Shown here piece by piece: positions 44,928 through 53,144 of a DNA stretch of 64,000 nucleotides. The first letter of the stretch is position 1, and every line of letters begins with the position of its first letter. The position numbers and the translations under genes were made by a program. Under the pieces are notes generated by a model. That model saw only the letters and a list, made by a program, of their open reading frames with translations. It did not search any database and was not told the origin of the DNA. The stretch comes from Streptosporangiaceae bacterium (GTDB taxonomy: Bacteria; Actinomycetota; Actinomycetes; Streptosporangiales; Streptosporangiaceae), in assembly GCA_025964695.1 (NCBI GenBank), contig JAOPYK010000143.1:48512-112511 (forward strand). The letters run 5' to 3'.

Positions 44928-44973
44928 TTAGTGCACTAAAGGTTTGACAACTAAATATCAGAGGCCTAAGAAT
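44928..44973 (+). promoter_or_regulatory. Promoter and palindrome of the MarR operon
   Basis: TTGACA (44944-44949), 17 bases, TAAGAAT (44967-44973), then GTG 44981 eight bases later: a leaderless mRNA is predicted. Just upstream is the perfect 12-bp palindrome TTAGTGCACTAA (44928-44939), a likely MarR operator. Confidence 0.65.
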
Positions 44974-44980
44974 AGCGGGC

Positions 44981-45469
44981 GTGGAAGTAGAAGATCTCGG
45001 GTTCGGAGACCTGTCATCGCTCGGGCCGATGACGGAGTGGCCCCTCGGCCGGCTCTTCGCGGCGGCCTCGCGCATGGCCGGCCCGGTCTGGTCGCGGCTG
45101 GTCGAGAAGAGCGGGGTGAGCCCGGCCGGGTTCTTCCTGCTGCGGATCCTCCTTGGTGAGGACGGCCTGCGCGCCGGTGAGGTGGCCCGGCGGCTCTCGA
45201 CGACGCCGGCGACGATCACCTCGGTGGTGGACACGCTGGAGCGCAACGGCCACGTCGAGCGGCGCCGCGACGGCGGTGACCGGCGCGCGGTCCTGCTGCA
45301 CATCACCGACTCCGGACGCCGGCTGGTCAAGGAGACCGGGCACGCCATCGGCGGAGATCTCTGGCGGCTTCTCGACGTCGTCGACCGGGCGGACGAACCG
45401 GCGGTCCGCAGATATCTCCTCACTCTGATCGAGCGTTTCGACACCTTCACGAAGGGAGATCGGCCGTGA
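44981..45469 (+). CDS. MarR-family regulator
   Basis: A 162-aa winged-helix regulator: FFLLRILLGEDGLRAGEVARRLSTTPATITSVVDTLERNGHVERR and the wing DGGDRRAVLLHITDSG. GTG 44981 has no ribosome site and fits a leaderless start. Its stop overlaps the ATPase start (GTGA), so regulator and exporter form one operon, probably repressed by this protein until a toxic ligand appears. Confidence 0.9.
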   Translation: MEVEDLGFGDLSSLGPMTEWPLGRLFAAASRMAGPVWSRLVEKSGVSPAGFFLLRILLGEDGLRAGEVARRLSTTPATITSVVDTLERNGHVERRRDGGDRRAVLLHITDSGRRLVKETGHAIGGDLWRLLDVVDRADEPAVRRYLLTLIERFDTFTKGDRP

Positions 45470-46431
45470 CCTCACCCCCCGAGGCCGCCGTTCGTACCGT
45501 AGATCTGCACAAGACGTACTCCAGTTCCCGCGGCGACGTGTCCGCGGTCCAGGGCATCGACCTCGAGGTGACGCGCGGCGAGTTCTTCGGCCTGCTCGGC
45601 CCGAACGGGGCCGGGAAGTCGACGACCATCGGCATGCTCACCACTTTGGTGGTGCCGACCTCAGGCGAGGCGTACGTCTGCGGGCTCGACGTCGCCACGC
45701 AGCCGGTCGGGGTGAAACGCCGGATCGGCATGGTGTCCCAGAACAACACCCTGGACAACGACCTGACCGCGTTCGAGAACCTCGAGTTCCGGGGGCGCTA
45801 CTTCGGGATGGGCGCCCGGGACGCCCGCCGCCGCGCCGACGAACTGCTGGAGATGTTCAACCTGACCGATCGGCGCAAGGGCAACCCCTTCGAGCTGTCC
45901 GGCGGCCAGGCCAAGCGCCTCATGATCTGCCGGGCCCTCGTGCACCATCCCGAGGTGCTCTTCCTCGACGAGCCGACCGCCGGGCTGGACCCCCAGACCC
46001 GGGTGAACCTCTGGAGCGTCCTGCGCGAACTCCAGGCGCAGGGGCAGACGACCCTGCTCACCACGCACTACATGGAAGAGGCCGAGGCGCTGTGCGAGCG
46101 GGTCGCCGTCATCGACCACGGGAAGGTGCTCGCCAGCGACACCGTCGAGGCCCTGAAGAGCTCCGCCGGCGCCGACACCGTCATCACCGTCACCTACGAC
46201 GGGGTGCCTCCCGCGCAGAGCATCGACACGCTGCGCGCACGCCACGACGTCAGCAAGGTGGAGGTCTCCGACGGCCAGGTGCGCGTGTTCGCGCACGAGC
46301 CCGACGGGCTGCTCGGTGAGCTGGTCACGGTCGGCGCCACGGCCGGGGTGGGCATCACCGACGCGACCCAGCTCCGCCCCAGCCTCGAAACCGTTTTTCT
46401 GACCCTCACCGGACGGGAGTACCGGGAATGA
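45466..46431 (+). CDS. DrrA-type ABC exporter ATPase
   Basis: A 321-aa ATPase of the daunorubicin-resistance group: Walker A GPNGAGKST, Q-loop GMVSQNNTLDNDLTAFENL, signature ELSGGQAKR, Walker B VLFLDEPTAGLDP, H-loop TTHYMEEAE, then a C-terminal DUF4162-like domain. It powers the permease at 46428, with which it overlaps by 4 bases. Substrate unknown; drugs or antibiotics are typical. Confidence 0.92.
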   Translation: MTSPPEAAVRTVDLHKTYSSSRGDVSAVQGIDLEVTRGEFFGLLGPNGAGKSTTIGMLTTLVVPTSGEAYVCGLDVATQPVGVKRRIGMVSQNNTLDNDLTAFENLEFRGRYFGMGARDARRRADELLEMFNLTDRRKGNPFELSGGQAKRLMICRALVHHPEVLFLDEPTAGLDPQTRVNLWSVLRELQAQGQTTLLTTHYMEEAEALCERVAVIDHGKVLASDTVEALKSSAGADTVITVTYDGVPPAQSIDTLRARHDVSKVEVSDGQVRVFAHEPDGLLGELVTVGATAGVGITDATQLRPSLETVFLTLTGREYRE

Positions 46432-47273
46432 GCACAGTTACCGCTCCGGTGGCCCTGCGGCCGACCGTGGCCAGGACCTTCCTCGCGATGATGGCCCGCG
46501 AGGTGCGGGTGATGCGGCGCAGCTTCCTGTCGACCTTCCTGCGTGTCATCCTCCAGCCGCTGCTGTTCGTCTTCGTGTTCGCCTACGTCATGCCGAAGCT
46601 GGGCACGGCCGGCGGTGGCGCCGGGTTCGCCGCGGGCCGTGGCGGCCCGACGTTCTCGACGATCCTGGTGCCCGGCCTGATCGCCTCGTCGATCGTCATG
46701 CAGGCGATGATGGCCGTCATCTTCCCGTTGATGATGGAGCTGTCCTGGCAGCGGTCGATCACCGACCGCGCGCTGGCTCCGCTGCCCATCCCGCTGCTGG
46801 CGGTCCAGAAGATCGTGTCCGCTGGGCTGCAGGGCCTGATCGGCGGCCTCCTCGTCTTCCCGGCGGTGCTGTTCATCCACGCGAAGGGCCAGGCGCCGAG
46901 CGTTCACATCGACAACTGGCCGATGTTCGTCCTGGTCATGGTGGCGGGTTCGCTGCTGGCCTCGTCCGGGGGTCTGCTGCTGGGCACCCTCATCGACCCG
47001 CAGAAGATCCAGGTGCTGTTCGCGCTGGTGCTGCTGCCCATGACCATGCTCGGCTGTGTCTACTACCCCTGGGCGGCCCTGCACCACATCCGCTGGCTGC
47101 AGATCGCGGTCCTGCTCAACCCCATCGTGTACATGAGCGAGGGACTGCGCGCCGTGCTGACGCCTCAGCTGGATCACATGCCGGTCTGGGTCGTCCTCGC
47201 GGTGCTGGTGGGTGGCACCGCGCTGCTCTGCTGGCTCGCGATGCGGACCTTCACCCGCCGGGTGCTGACCTGA
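46428..47273 (+). CDS. DrrB-type ABC exporter permease
   Basis: A 281-aa ABC-2 permease with six hydrophobic segments (for example VILQPLLFVFVFAYVMP and VLFALVLLPMTMLGCVYYPW). A Gly-rich loop (GTAGGGAGFAAGRGG) follows the first helix. It pairs with the ATPase before it. ATG overlaps the ATPase stop. End of the MarR-exporter operon. Confidence 0.9.
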   Translation: MSTVTAPVALRPTVARTFLAMMAREVRVMRRSFLSTFLRVILQPLLFVFVFAYVMPKLGTAGGGAGFAAGRGGPTFSTILVPGLIASSIVMQAMMAVIFPLMMELSWQRSITDRALAPLPIPLLAVQKIVSAGLQGLIGGLLVFPAVLFIHAKGQAPSVHIDNWPMFVLVMVAGSLLASSGGLLLGTLIDPQKIQVLFALVLLPMTMLGCVYYPWAALHHIRWLQIAVLLNPIVYMSEGLRAVLTPQLDHMPVWVVLAVLVGGTALLCWLAMRTFTRRVLT

Positions 47274-47392
47274 GCGGTCCCAGCCGCCGGCATCGGATTG
47301 AGCGCCGACCGGACCGCTGGGTCAGGCTGCGGCTGCGTCGTTTGCCATGAAATGCCGGAAAACCTGTTGATCTCATCCGGGAGACTGGTGGG

Positions 47393-48871
47393 GTGCTGCT
47401 GACGATCTCGACCATGATGTCACCCGCGACCGATCTGGGTTTTCTGCTGTTCAAGCATCCCGGCAAGGTGCAGGCCTTCGAGCAGGCCTTCGGGACGGCG
47501 CACGTGTTCTATCCGGAGGCGTCCGATGAGCGCTGCACCGTGGCGTTGCTGCTGGAGGTCGATCCGATCCGGCTCGTACGGTCGCGGGGCAAGACCCCGG
47601 CCGGTTTCACCCTCGGCCAGTACGTCAACGACCGGCCCTATGCGGCGTCGTCGTTGCTGTCCTCGGCGATGGCCGGTGTCTTCCGCACCGCGATGCGCGG
47701 CCGCTGCGACGCTCGGCCCGAGCTGGCCGGGACGGCGATCCCGCTGGAGATCGAACTGCCCGCGCTGCCCTGCCGTGGCGGTCCCGGCGTGGCGGTGAGC
47801 CTGTTCGAGCCGCTCGGCTGGCAGGTGCGCGCCGAGTCCGTACCGCTGGATAAGGAGTTCCCCGCCTGGGGCGACTCGCGTTACGTCCGGCTGACGCTCA
47901 CCGGCACCGTCCGGCTGGCCGACGCGCTCAACCAGCTGTACGTGCTGCTGCCGGTGCTCGACGATTCCAAGCACTACTGGGTCGCGCCGGACGAGGTGGA
48001 CAAGCTCATCCGCGCCGGGGACGGCTGGCTGGCCGGCCACCCCGAGCGCGGCCGCATCACCCGCCGGTACCTCGCCGACCGGCGCACTCTGGTGCGTACG
48101 GCACTGGGACGGCTGGCCGAGGTGGACGACGCCGTCGACAACGAGCTCGAGCGGGGGCCCATCGAGGAGGAACCGGCGCCCCATACCGGCGATCCGATGG
48201 CTGAGACGGCGGGTGGGACGGCGGGTGGGACGGCGGAGGACGAGCTCGCGGCGCCACCCGTCCCGCTGGCGGAGCGTCGCGTCCAGGCGGTGATCGAGGC
48301 GTTGCACGCCGAGGAGGCCCGCCGCGTCATCGACCTGGGCTGCGGCTCCGGGAAACTGCTGCGGCGGCTCCTGCAGGACCCGGTGTTCGACCGGGTCACC
48401 GGCGCCGACGTGTCCCACCGGGCGGTCACCATCGCGCTGCGTCAGCTGCGGCCCGAGCGGCTGCCACGACCGCAGGCCGAGCGGCTGACCGTCTTCCAGG
48501 GCGCGCTGACCTACACCGACGAACGGTTCCGGGGATACGACGCGGCGGTTCTCATGGAGGTCATCGAGCACGTCGACCAGCCGCGGCTGCCCGCCGTGGA
48601 ACGGGTGGTGTTCGGCGACGCCCGTCCCCGGTCGGTCATCGTGACCACCCCCAACGTGGAGTACAACGTCCGGTATGAAGGCCTCGCGGACGGTGCGCGC
48701 AGGCACCCCGACCACCGATTCGAGTGGACCCGGGCGGAGTTCCGGGAGTGGGCCGGGCGGGTGACGGAGACGTACGGCTACCGAGCCCGTTTCCTCCCCG
48801 TCGGCGACGACGATCCCGAGGTCGGCTCGCCCACGCAGCTGGCCGTCTTCACGCTGGGAGGAGGAACATGA
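47393..48871 (+). CDS. hen1: RNA 3'-terminal 2'-O-methyltransferase Hen1
   Basis: A 492-aa enzyme that adds a 2'-O-methyl mark at the broken 3' end of cleaved RNA during repair. The N-terminal half (about 1-250, ATDLGFLLFKHPGKVQAFEQ) is the bacterial Hen1 domain that binds and activates Pnkp ligase. The C-terminal half is a methyltransferase with SAM motif RVIDLGCGSGK (about 312) and the metal-binding AAVLMEVIEHVD and TTPNVEYN...RHPDHRFEW signatures of Hen1. GTG 47393 gives the family-typical MLLTIST start with GGGAG upstream. ATGA overlap with pnkp fixes the pair as one operon. An acidic, Gly/Thr-repeat linker (about 255-290) joins the halves. Confidence 0.95.
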   Translation: MLLTISTMMSPATDLGFLLFKHPGKVQAFEQAFGTAHVFYPEASDERCTVALLLEVDPIRLVRSRGKTPAGFTLGQYVNDRPYAASSLLSSAMAGVFRTAMRGRCDARPELAGTAIPLEIELPALPCRGGPGVAVSLFEPLGWQVRAESVPLDKEFPAWGDSRYVRLTLTGTVRLADALNQLYVLLPVLDDSKHYWVAPDEVDKLIRAGDGWLAGHPERGRITRRYLADRRTLVRTALGRLAEVDDAVDNELERGPIEEEPAPHTGDPMAETAGGTAGGTAEDELAAPPVPLAERRVQAVIEALHAEEARRVIDLGCGSGKLLRRLLQDPVFDRVTGADVSHRAVTIALRQLRPERLPRPQAERLTVFQGALTYTDERFRGYDAAVLMEVIEHVDQPRLPAVERVVFGDARPRSVIVTTPNVEYNVRYEGLADGARRHPDHRFEWTRAEFREWAGRVTETYGYRARFLPVGDDDPEVGSPTQLAVFTLGGGT

Positions 48872-51603
48872 CCGAACTGCGTCTCCCCGAGATGGGCCTG
48901 GTGGTGTTGGCCGGCGTCTCCGGGTCTGGAAAGTCACACTTCGCCCGCACGCACTTCGCGCCCACCCAGGTGGTGTCCTCGGACTACTGCCGGGGCGTCG
49001 TCGCCGACGACGAGAACGACCAGTCGGCCACGGCCGACGCCTTCGACGTGCTCCACTACATCGTCCGCAAGCGGCTCAGGCGCGGGCTGCTGACCGTCGT
49101 CGACGCCACCAACGTGCAGCCCAAGGCCCGGCAGAGCCTGCTGCAGCTCGCCAAGGAGAACGACGTCCTCGCCGTCGCGATCGTCTTCGACGTGCCCGAG
49201 TCGGTGGCGCGTGCCCGCAACGCGGTACGCGAGGACCGCGACCTGCCGGACCATGTCGTACCCCGGCAGCGCCGTGAGCTGCACCGCGGACTGCGGGGCC
49301 TGAGCCGCGAGTTCAAGCGGTCGTACGTCATGCGGAGCGTCGAGGAGATCGACGCCGCCACCATCACCTACGAGAAGGGCTGGACCGACAAGCGTGAGGT
49401 GACCGGACCCTTCGACGTCATCGGTGACGTGCACGGCTGCCGCGCCGAGCTCGAGGAACTCCTGACGACCCTGGGCTACGCGCTGGACCGGGACCCGCTC
49501 GGCCGTACGGCCGGCGCCCGGCACCCGGAGGGCCGTACGGCCGTGTTCGTCGGTGACCTGGTCGACCGCGGACCGGACAGCCCCGGGGCGGTGCGGCTCG
49601 TCATGGGCATGGTGGCCGCCGGCACGGCCCTCTGCGTCTCCGGCAACCACGAGAACAAGCTCGTGCGGGCGCTCAAGGGCCGCAAGGTCTCCGTCGGCCA
49701 TGGGCTGGAGGTCTCGCTGGAGCAGTTCGCCGCCGAGCCGGAGGAGTTCCGGGCCGAGGCGCTCGCCTTCATGGACGGCCTGATCAGCCACTACGTGCTG
49801 GACGACGGCGCCCTCGTGGTGGCGCACGCGGGGCTCAAGGAGGCCTACCACGGCCGCGCCTCCGGCCGGGTGCGGTCGTTCGCGCTGTACGGCGACACGA
49901 CCGGCGAGACCGACGACTACGGACTGCCGGTGCGCTACCCGTGGGCGCTCGATTACCGGGGCCGGGCCATGGTCGTCTACGGCCACACACCCGTCCCCGA
50001 ACCGGAATGGATCAACAACACGATCTGCCTGGACACCGGATGCGTGTTCGGCGGCAAGCTGACCGCGCTGCGCTATCCGGAGCGTGAGCTGGTCGAGCAG
50101 ACGGCGCACCGGGTCTGGTACGAGCCGGCGCGGCCGCTGCACGCCGAGCGGGCCGCCGCGCCCGGCGCCCGCCGCGAGCCGGACGTGTTCAAGATCGACG
50201 ACGTGCTGGGCGACGACGGAGCGCTCGGATACTCCACCGAGCCCCCGGTCTTCCGCAACCACGGCGTCGAGACCCGGCTGCTCGGCCGGGTGGCGATCCG
50301 GGACGAGAACTCACGGGCCGCGCTGGAGGTCATGAGCCGGTTCGCCGTCGACGCGCGCTGGCTGGTCTATCTGCCGCCGACCATGGCGCCGACCGCGACC
50401 TCGGTGCTGCCCGGCCACCTCGAACACCCCGCCGAGGCGTTCGCGGCCTACCGGGAACAGGGTGTCGAGCGGTTCGTGTGCGAGGAGAAGCACATGGGTT
50501 CGCGTGCCGTCGTGGTCGTCTGCCGGAACGAGACCGTGGCCGCCGAGCGCTTCGGCGTCACCGACGGCTCGACCGGAGCGATCTTCACCCGGACCGGCCG
50601 GCCGTTCTTCAACGACCCGGCCCTCGGGGACAGGGTGCTGGCGCGGGTCGCCGCCGCGGCCGGTGCGGCCGGACTGTGGGACGAGCTGTCGACCGGCTGG
50701 CTGGTCCTGGACTGCGAGCTCATGCCCTGGTCGGCCAAGGCCGCGGAGCTGATCCGCACCCAGTACGCGGCGACCGGTGCCGCCGCCCGAGCGTCGCTGC
50801 CCGCGGCCGTCGCGGCACTGGAACGGGCCGCCGGGCGCGGACTGGACGTCGGCGCGCTGCGTGACAGGGTGGCCCGCCGCGAGGTCAACGCCGGGTTGTT
50901 CCGCGACGCGTACGCCCGTTACTGCTGGCCGGTCGACGGGCTGGCGGGGCTGCGCCTGGCTCCGTTCCAGGTGCTCGCGGGGGAGGGCGTCACCTATGCC
51001 ACCGCCCGGGACCATCTGTGGCATCTGGCCATCGCGGACCGGCTGGCCGCCGCCGACGACCTGTTCACCCGTACGGAGTCGTACGTGCTGTTGCCGGCCT
51101 CCCCGCGGCCTGAGACGCACCCCGAGCCGCATCCCGAGGTGCGGACCGAGTCGCACGCCCAGGCGCGGGCCGCGGGGGCGGGCGGGCCGGTGGGCGGCGA
51201 GAGCCAGGCGGGTGCGATCGCATGGTGGGAGAGGCTCACCGCGTCCGGCGGTGAGGGCATGGTGGTCAAGCCGCTGCCCGCTGCCCCGGCGGACCGGCCG
51301 GTTCCGGGCGGCTCGGCGCAGTCCGACCCGGAGGCGTCACGCAGGTTCGTCCAGCCGGGGCTGAAGGTCCGGGGCCGGGAGTATCTGCGCATCATCTACG
51401 GACCGGACTACACCGAACCCCAGAACCTCGACCGGCTGCGCGACCGGTCGCTCGGCCGCAAGCGGTCCCTGGCGATGCGGGAGTACGCACTCGGGCTGGA
51501 AGCCCTGGACCGGCTGACCGCCGGCGAGCCGCTGTGGCGGGTGCACCAAGCGGTCTTCGCGGTGCTCGCCCTCGAGTCCGAACCCGTCGACCCACGCCTG
51601 TGA
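48868..51603 (+). CDS. pnkp: Polynucleotide kinase-phosphatase-ligase Pnkp
   Basis: A 911-aa three-domain RNA repair enzyme. Kinase domain (about 1-170): Walker A GVSGSGKS (16-23) phosphorylates 5'-OH ends. Metallophosphatase domain (about 180-450): FDVIGDVHGC, FVGDLVDRGPDS and SGNHEN remove 2',3'-cyclic phosphate. Ligase domain (about 480-911): K541 in EEKHMGSR is the AMP-accepting Lys of KxxG. Together with Hen1 it heals and seals cleaved RNAs such as tRNAs cut by ribotoxins. The ligase holds a low-complexity insertion (about 748-780, His/Pro/Glu, then Ala/Gly) and another Pro-rich one near 805. The 3' end is duplicated just downstream. Confidence 0.96.
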   Translation: MTELRLPEMGLVVLAGVSGSGKSHFARTHFAPTQVVSSDYCRGVVADDENDQSATADAFDVLHYIVRKRLRRGLLTVVDATNVQPKARQSLLQLAKENDVLAVAIVFDVPESVARARNAVREDRDLPDHVVPRQRRELHRGLRGLSREFKRSYVMRSVEEIDAATITYEKGWTDKREVTGPFDVIGDVHGCRAELEELLTTLGYALDRDPLGRTAGARHPEGRTAVFVGDLVDRGPDSPGAVRLVMGMVAAGTALCVSGNHENKLVRALKGRKVSVGHGLEVSLEQFAAEPEEFRAEALAFMDGLISHYVLDDGALVVAHAGLKEAYHGRASGRVRSFALYGDTTGETDDYGLPVRYPWALDYRGRAMVVYGHTPVPEPEWINNTICLDTGCVFGGKLTALRYPERELVEQTAHRVWYEPARPLHAERAAAPGARREPDVFKIDDVLGDDGALGYSTEPPVFRNHGVETRLLGRVAIRDENSRAALEVMSRFAVDARWLVYLPPTMAPTATSVLPGHLEHPAEAFAAYREQGVERFVCEEKHMGSRAVVVVCRNETVAAERFGVTDGSTGAIFTRTGRPFFNDPALGDRVLARVAAAAGAAGLWDELSTGWLVLDCELMPWSAKAAELIRTQYAATGAAARASLPAAVAALERAAGRGLDVGALRDRVARREVNAGLFRDAYARYCWPVDGLAGLRLAPFQVLAGEGVTYATARDHLWHLAIADRLAAADDLFTRTESYVLLPASPRPETHPEPHPEVRTESHAQARAAGAGGPVGGESQAGAIAWWERLTASGGEGMVVKPLPAAPADRPVPGGSAQSDPEASRRFVQPGLKVRGREYLRIIYGPDYTEPQNLDRLRDRSLGRKRSLAMREYALGLEALDRLTAGEPLWRVHQAVFAVLALESEPVDPRL

Positions 51604-51660
51604 CCCCGGCCTCTGGGCCCGCACCCGTCGACCCGCGGCTGTGACCTCGGCCGGCTGGGC
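51582..51660 (+). repeat. 41-bp tandem duplication at the pnkp stop
   Basis: The segment starting ACCCGTCGACCC at 51582, which includes the final codons and TGA of pnkp, recurs at 51623 with several substitutions (both copies would read VDPRL-stop). Confidence 0.7.
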
Positions 51661-51720
51661 CGGCGCCTGGCCGGCGAACCGCTTCCCGGCTTTGCGTGAT
51701 CATGAGGCGGACCCGCGTGC

Positions 51721-52692
51721 TTGACTGACCGGGTGCATGATGAAGGGCTCTTCGCCGACCTGGTCGCGCTCGGCCGCAAGGCCGCCGCCGACCGCCCGCC
51801 CGCGAACCCGGGCGACGGCGCCGCTCAGGACGGCGCCGCTCAGGACGGCGCCGAGCCCGTGCTGCTGTCCGATCGCCGGGGCGTGCTGGTCGTACGGGTC
51901 GGTGACGTGGTCGTGAAGGCCCATCCGATCCGTACCGATGCAGGGAGCCTGGCCGTACGGACCAGGCTCGCCGCGAATCCGCTGCTTTACGAACTGCTCG
52001 TGCCGCCGCTGGCGGACGCCCCGATCCACCTGGGCGACCGGCTGGTGACCCTCTGGCCGGCCGGGGAGCCTGTCGATCCGGAGGGCGAGGCGCCGTGGGA
52101 GCGCGGCGGGGCGCTGCTCGCCCTGCTGCACGCCGTCGTGCCGGCCAGGATCGCCGCCGGTGGCGAGTTGCCGGGGTGGGCCGGCCCGGCCCGGGTGGCG
52201 CGTGCCGTCGGCCGGCTCACCGTGGACGACGGCGTGACGGCCGTGATCCGGCAGGCCTTCGACGGGCTGCCCCCGTGGGCCCGTGGCGGCGCCGTACCGC
52301 CACGGCCCGGGGTGCTGGTGCACGGCGACTGGCATCTCGGCCAGCTCATCCGCACCCCGGGATCGGACTGGCGGCTCATCGACGTCGACGACCTCGGGAT
52401 CGGCGATCCCTGCTGGGACCTGGCCCGTCCCGCCGCTCTGTACGCCGCCGGGGTCCTGCCCACCGAGGTCTGGGACCGGTTTCTCGGCGCCTACCGCCGG
52501 TCGGGCGGCCGCGCCGTGCCCGCCACCGGCGATCCGTGGGCCGCGTTGGACGTGCCCGCCAAGGCCTTGACGGTCCAGATGGCCGCGGTGAGCGTCCTGT
52601 ACGCCTACGAGGGTGACCGCCCGCTGGACGAGACCGCCGCCGCACTCGTCGACACGTGCCGTCGGATCAGCGCTGGCGGCACGCGCGAATGA
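51721..52692 (+). CDS. APH-like phosphotransferase
   Basis: A 323-aa protein-kinase-like fold protein of the APH/choline-kinase superfamily. The Brenner motif VLVHGDWHLGQLI gives the catalytic Asp, and RLIDVDDLGIGDPCWDLARP gives the metal-binding Asp. The N-terminal VKAHP is a plausible ATP-binding Lys. TTG 51721 opens the frame; GTG 51733 is equally possible, and neither has a good ribosome site. Substrate unknown; there is no evidence of antibiotic resistance. It follows pnkp in the same direction with a 117-base gap. Confidence 0.8.
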   Translation: MTDRVHDEGLFADLVALGRKAAADRPPANPGDGAAQDGAAQDGAEPVLLSDRRGVLVVRVGDVVVKAHPIRTDAGSLAVRTRLAANPLLYELLVPPLADAPIHLGDRLVTLWPAGEPVDPEGEAPWERGGALLALLHAVVPARIAAGGELPGWAGPARVARAVGRLTVDDGVTAVIRQAFDGLPPWARGGAVPPRPGVLVHGDWHLGQLIRTPGSDWRLIDVDDLGIGDPCWDLARPAALYAAGVLPTEVWDRFLGAYRRSGGRAVPATGDPWAALDVPAKALTVQMAAVSVLYAYEGDRPLDETAAALVDTCRRISAGGTRE

Positions 52693-52754
52693 CATAGAGT
52701 TTGCCTAAATTTGACCTTTGCTCAGGGTCTCCGAGGGGAAGGTGGCCGATCACG

Positions 52755-53027
52755 ATGCAGTGCCCCAAGTGCCGCGGCACCATGCGCACCTACGACCGCA
52801 ACGGCATCCACATCGAACAGTGCGAGAACTGCCGGGGGATCTTCCTGGACTACGGCGAGCTGGAGTCACTGACCCGGCTGGAGACCCAGTGGCGCCAGGC
52901 CCCGCCGCCTCCGCCCGCGCACGCACCCGCCTGGGGCGCCCCTCAGCACGGCGGCCACCAGCAGCCGTACTACGGCCACCACAACAAGCGCCACGGCAGC
53001 TTCTTCCACTCGCTCTTCTCCTCCTGA
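52755..53027 (+). CDS. TFIIB-type zinc-ribbon protein
   Basis: A 90-aa protein. MQCPKCRGTMRTYDRNGIHIEQCENCRGIFLDYGELESL is a zinc ribbon (CxxC...CxxC) of the zf-TFIIB family; the tail is Pro/His/Gly-rich (GGHQQPYYGHHNKRHGS). ATG 52755 follows GGGGAAGG. A -10-like TAGAGT at 52695-52700 would give a leader of about 48 bases. Function unknown; family members are small and common in actinobacteria. Confidence 0.85.
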   Translation: MQCPKCRGTMRTYDRNGIHIEQCENCRGIFLDYGELESLTRLETQWRQAPPPPPAHAPAWGAPQHGGHQQPYYGHHNKRHGSFFHSLFSS

Positions 53028-53144
53028 AGGCACGAGTCCTGGGGCCGCGAGGTCCTCAGCCTCTGAAGGCCCCCCGCTCCGGCGTGGTCATGCGGGACAT
53101 GACCACGCCGGCCGCGTTCCCCGAGGGTGCCGCCCAGTGGGGAA

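Noticed and set aside
51721..52692. Aminoglycoside resistance gene
   Set aside because: Only the generic APH superfamily motifs are present; nothing indicates an antibiotic substrate.
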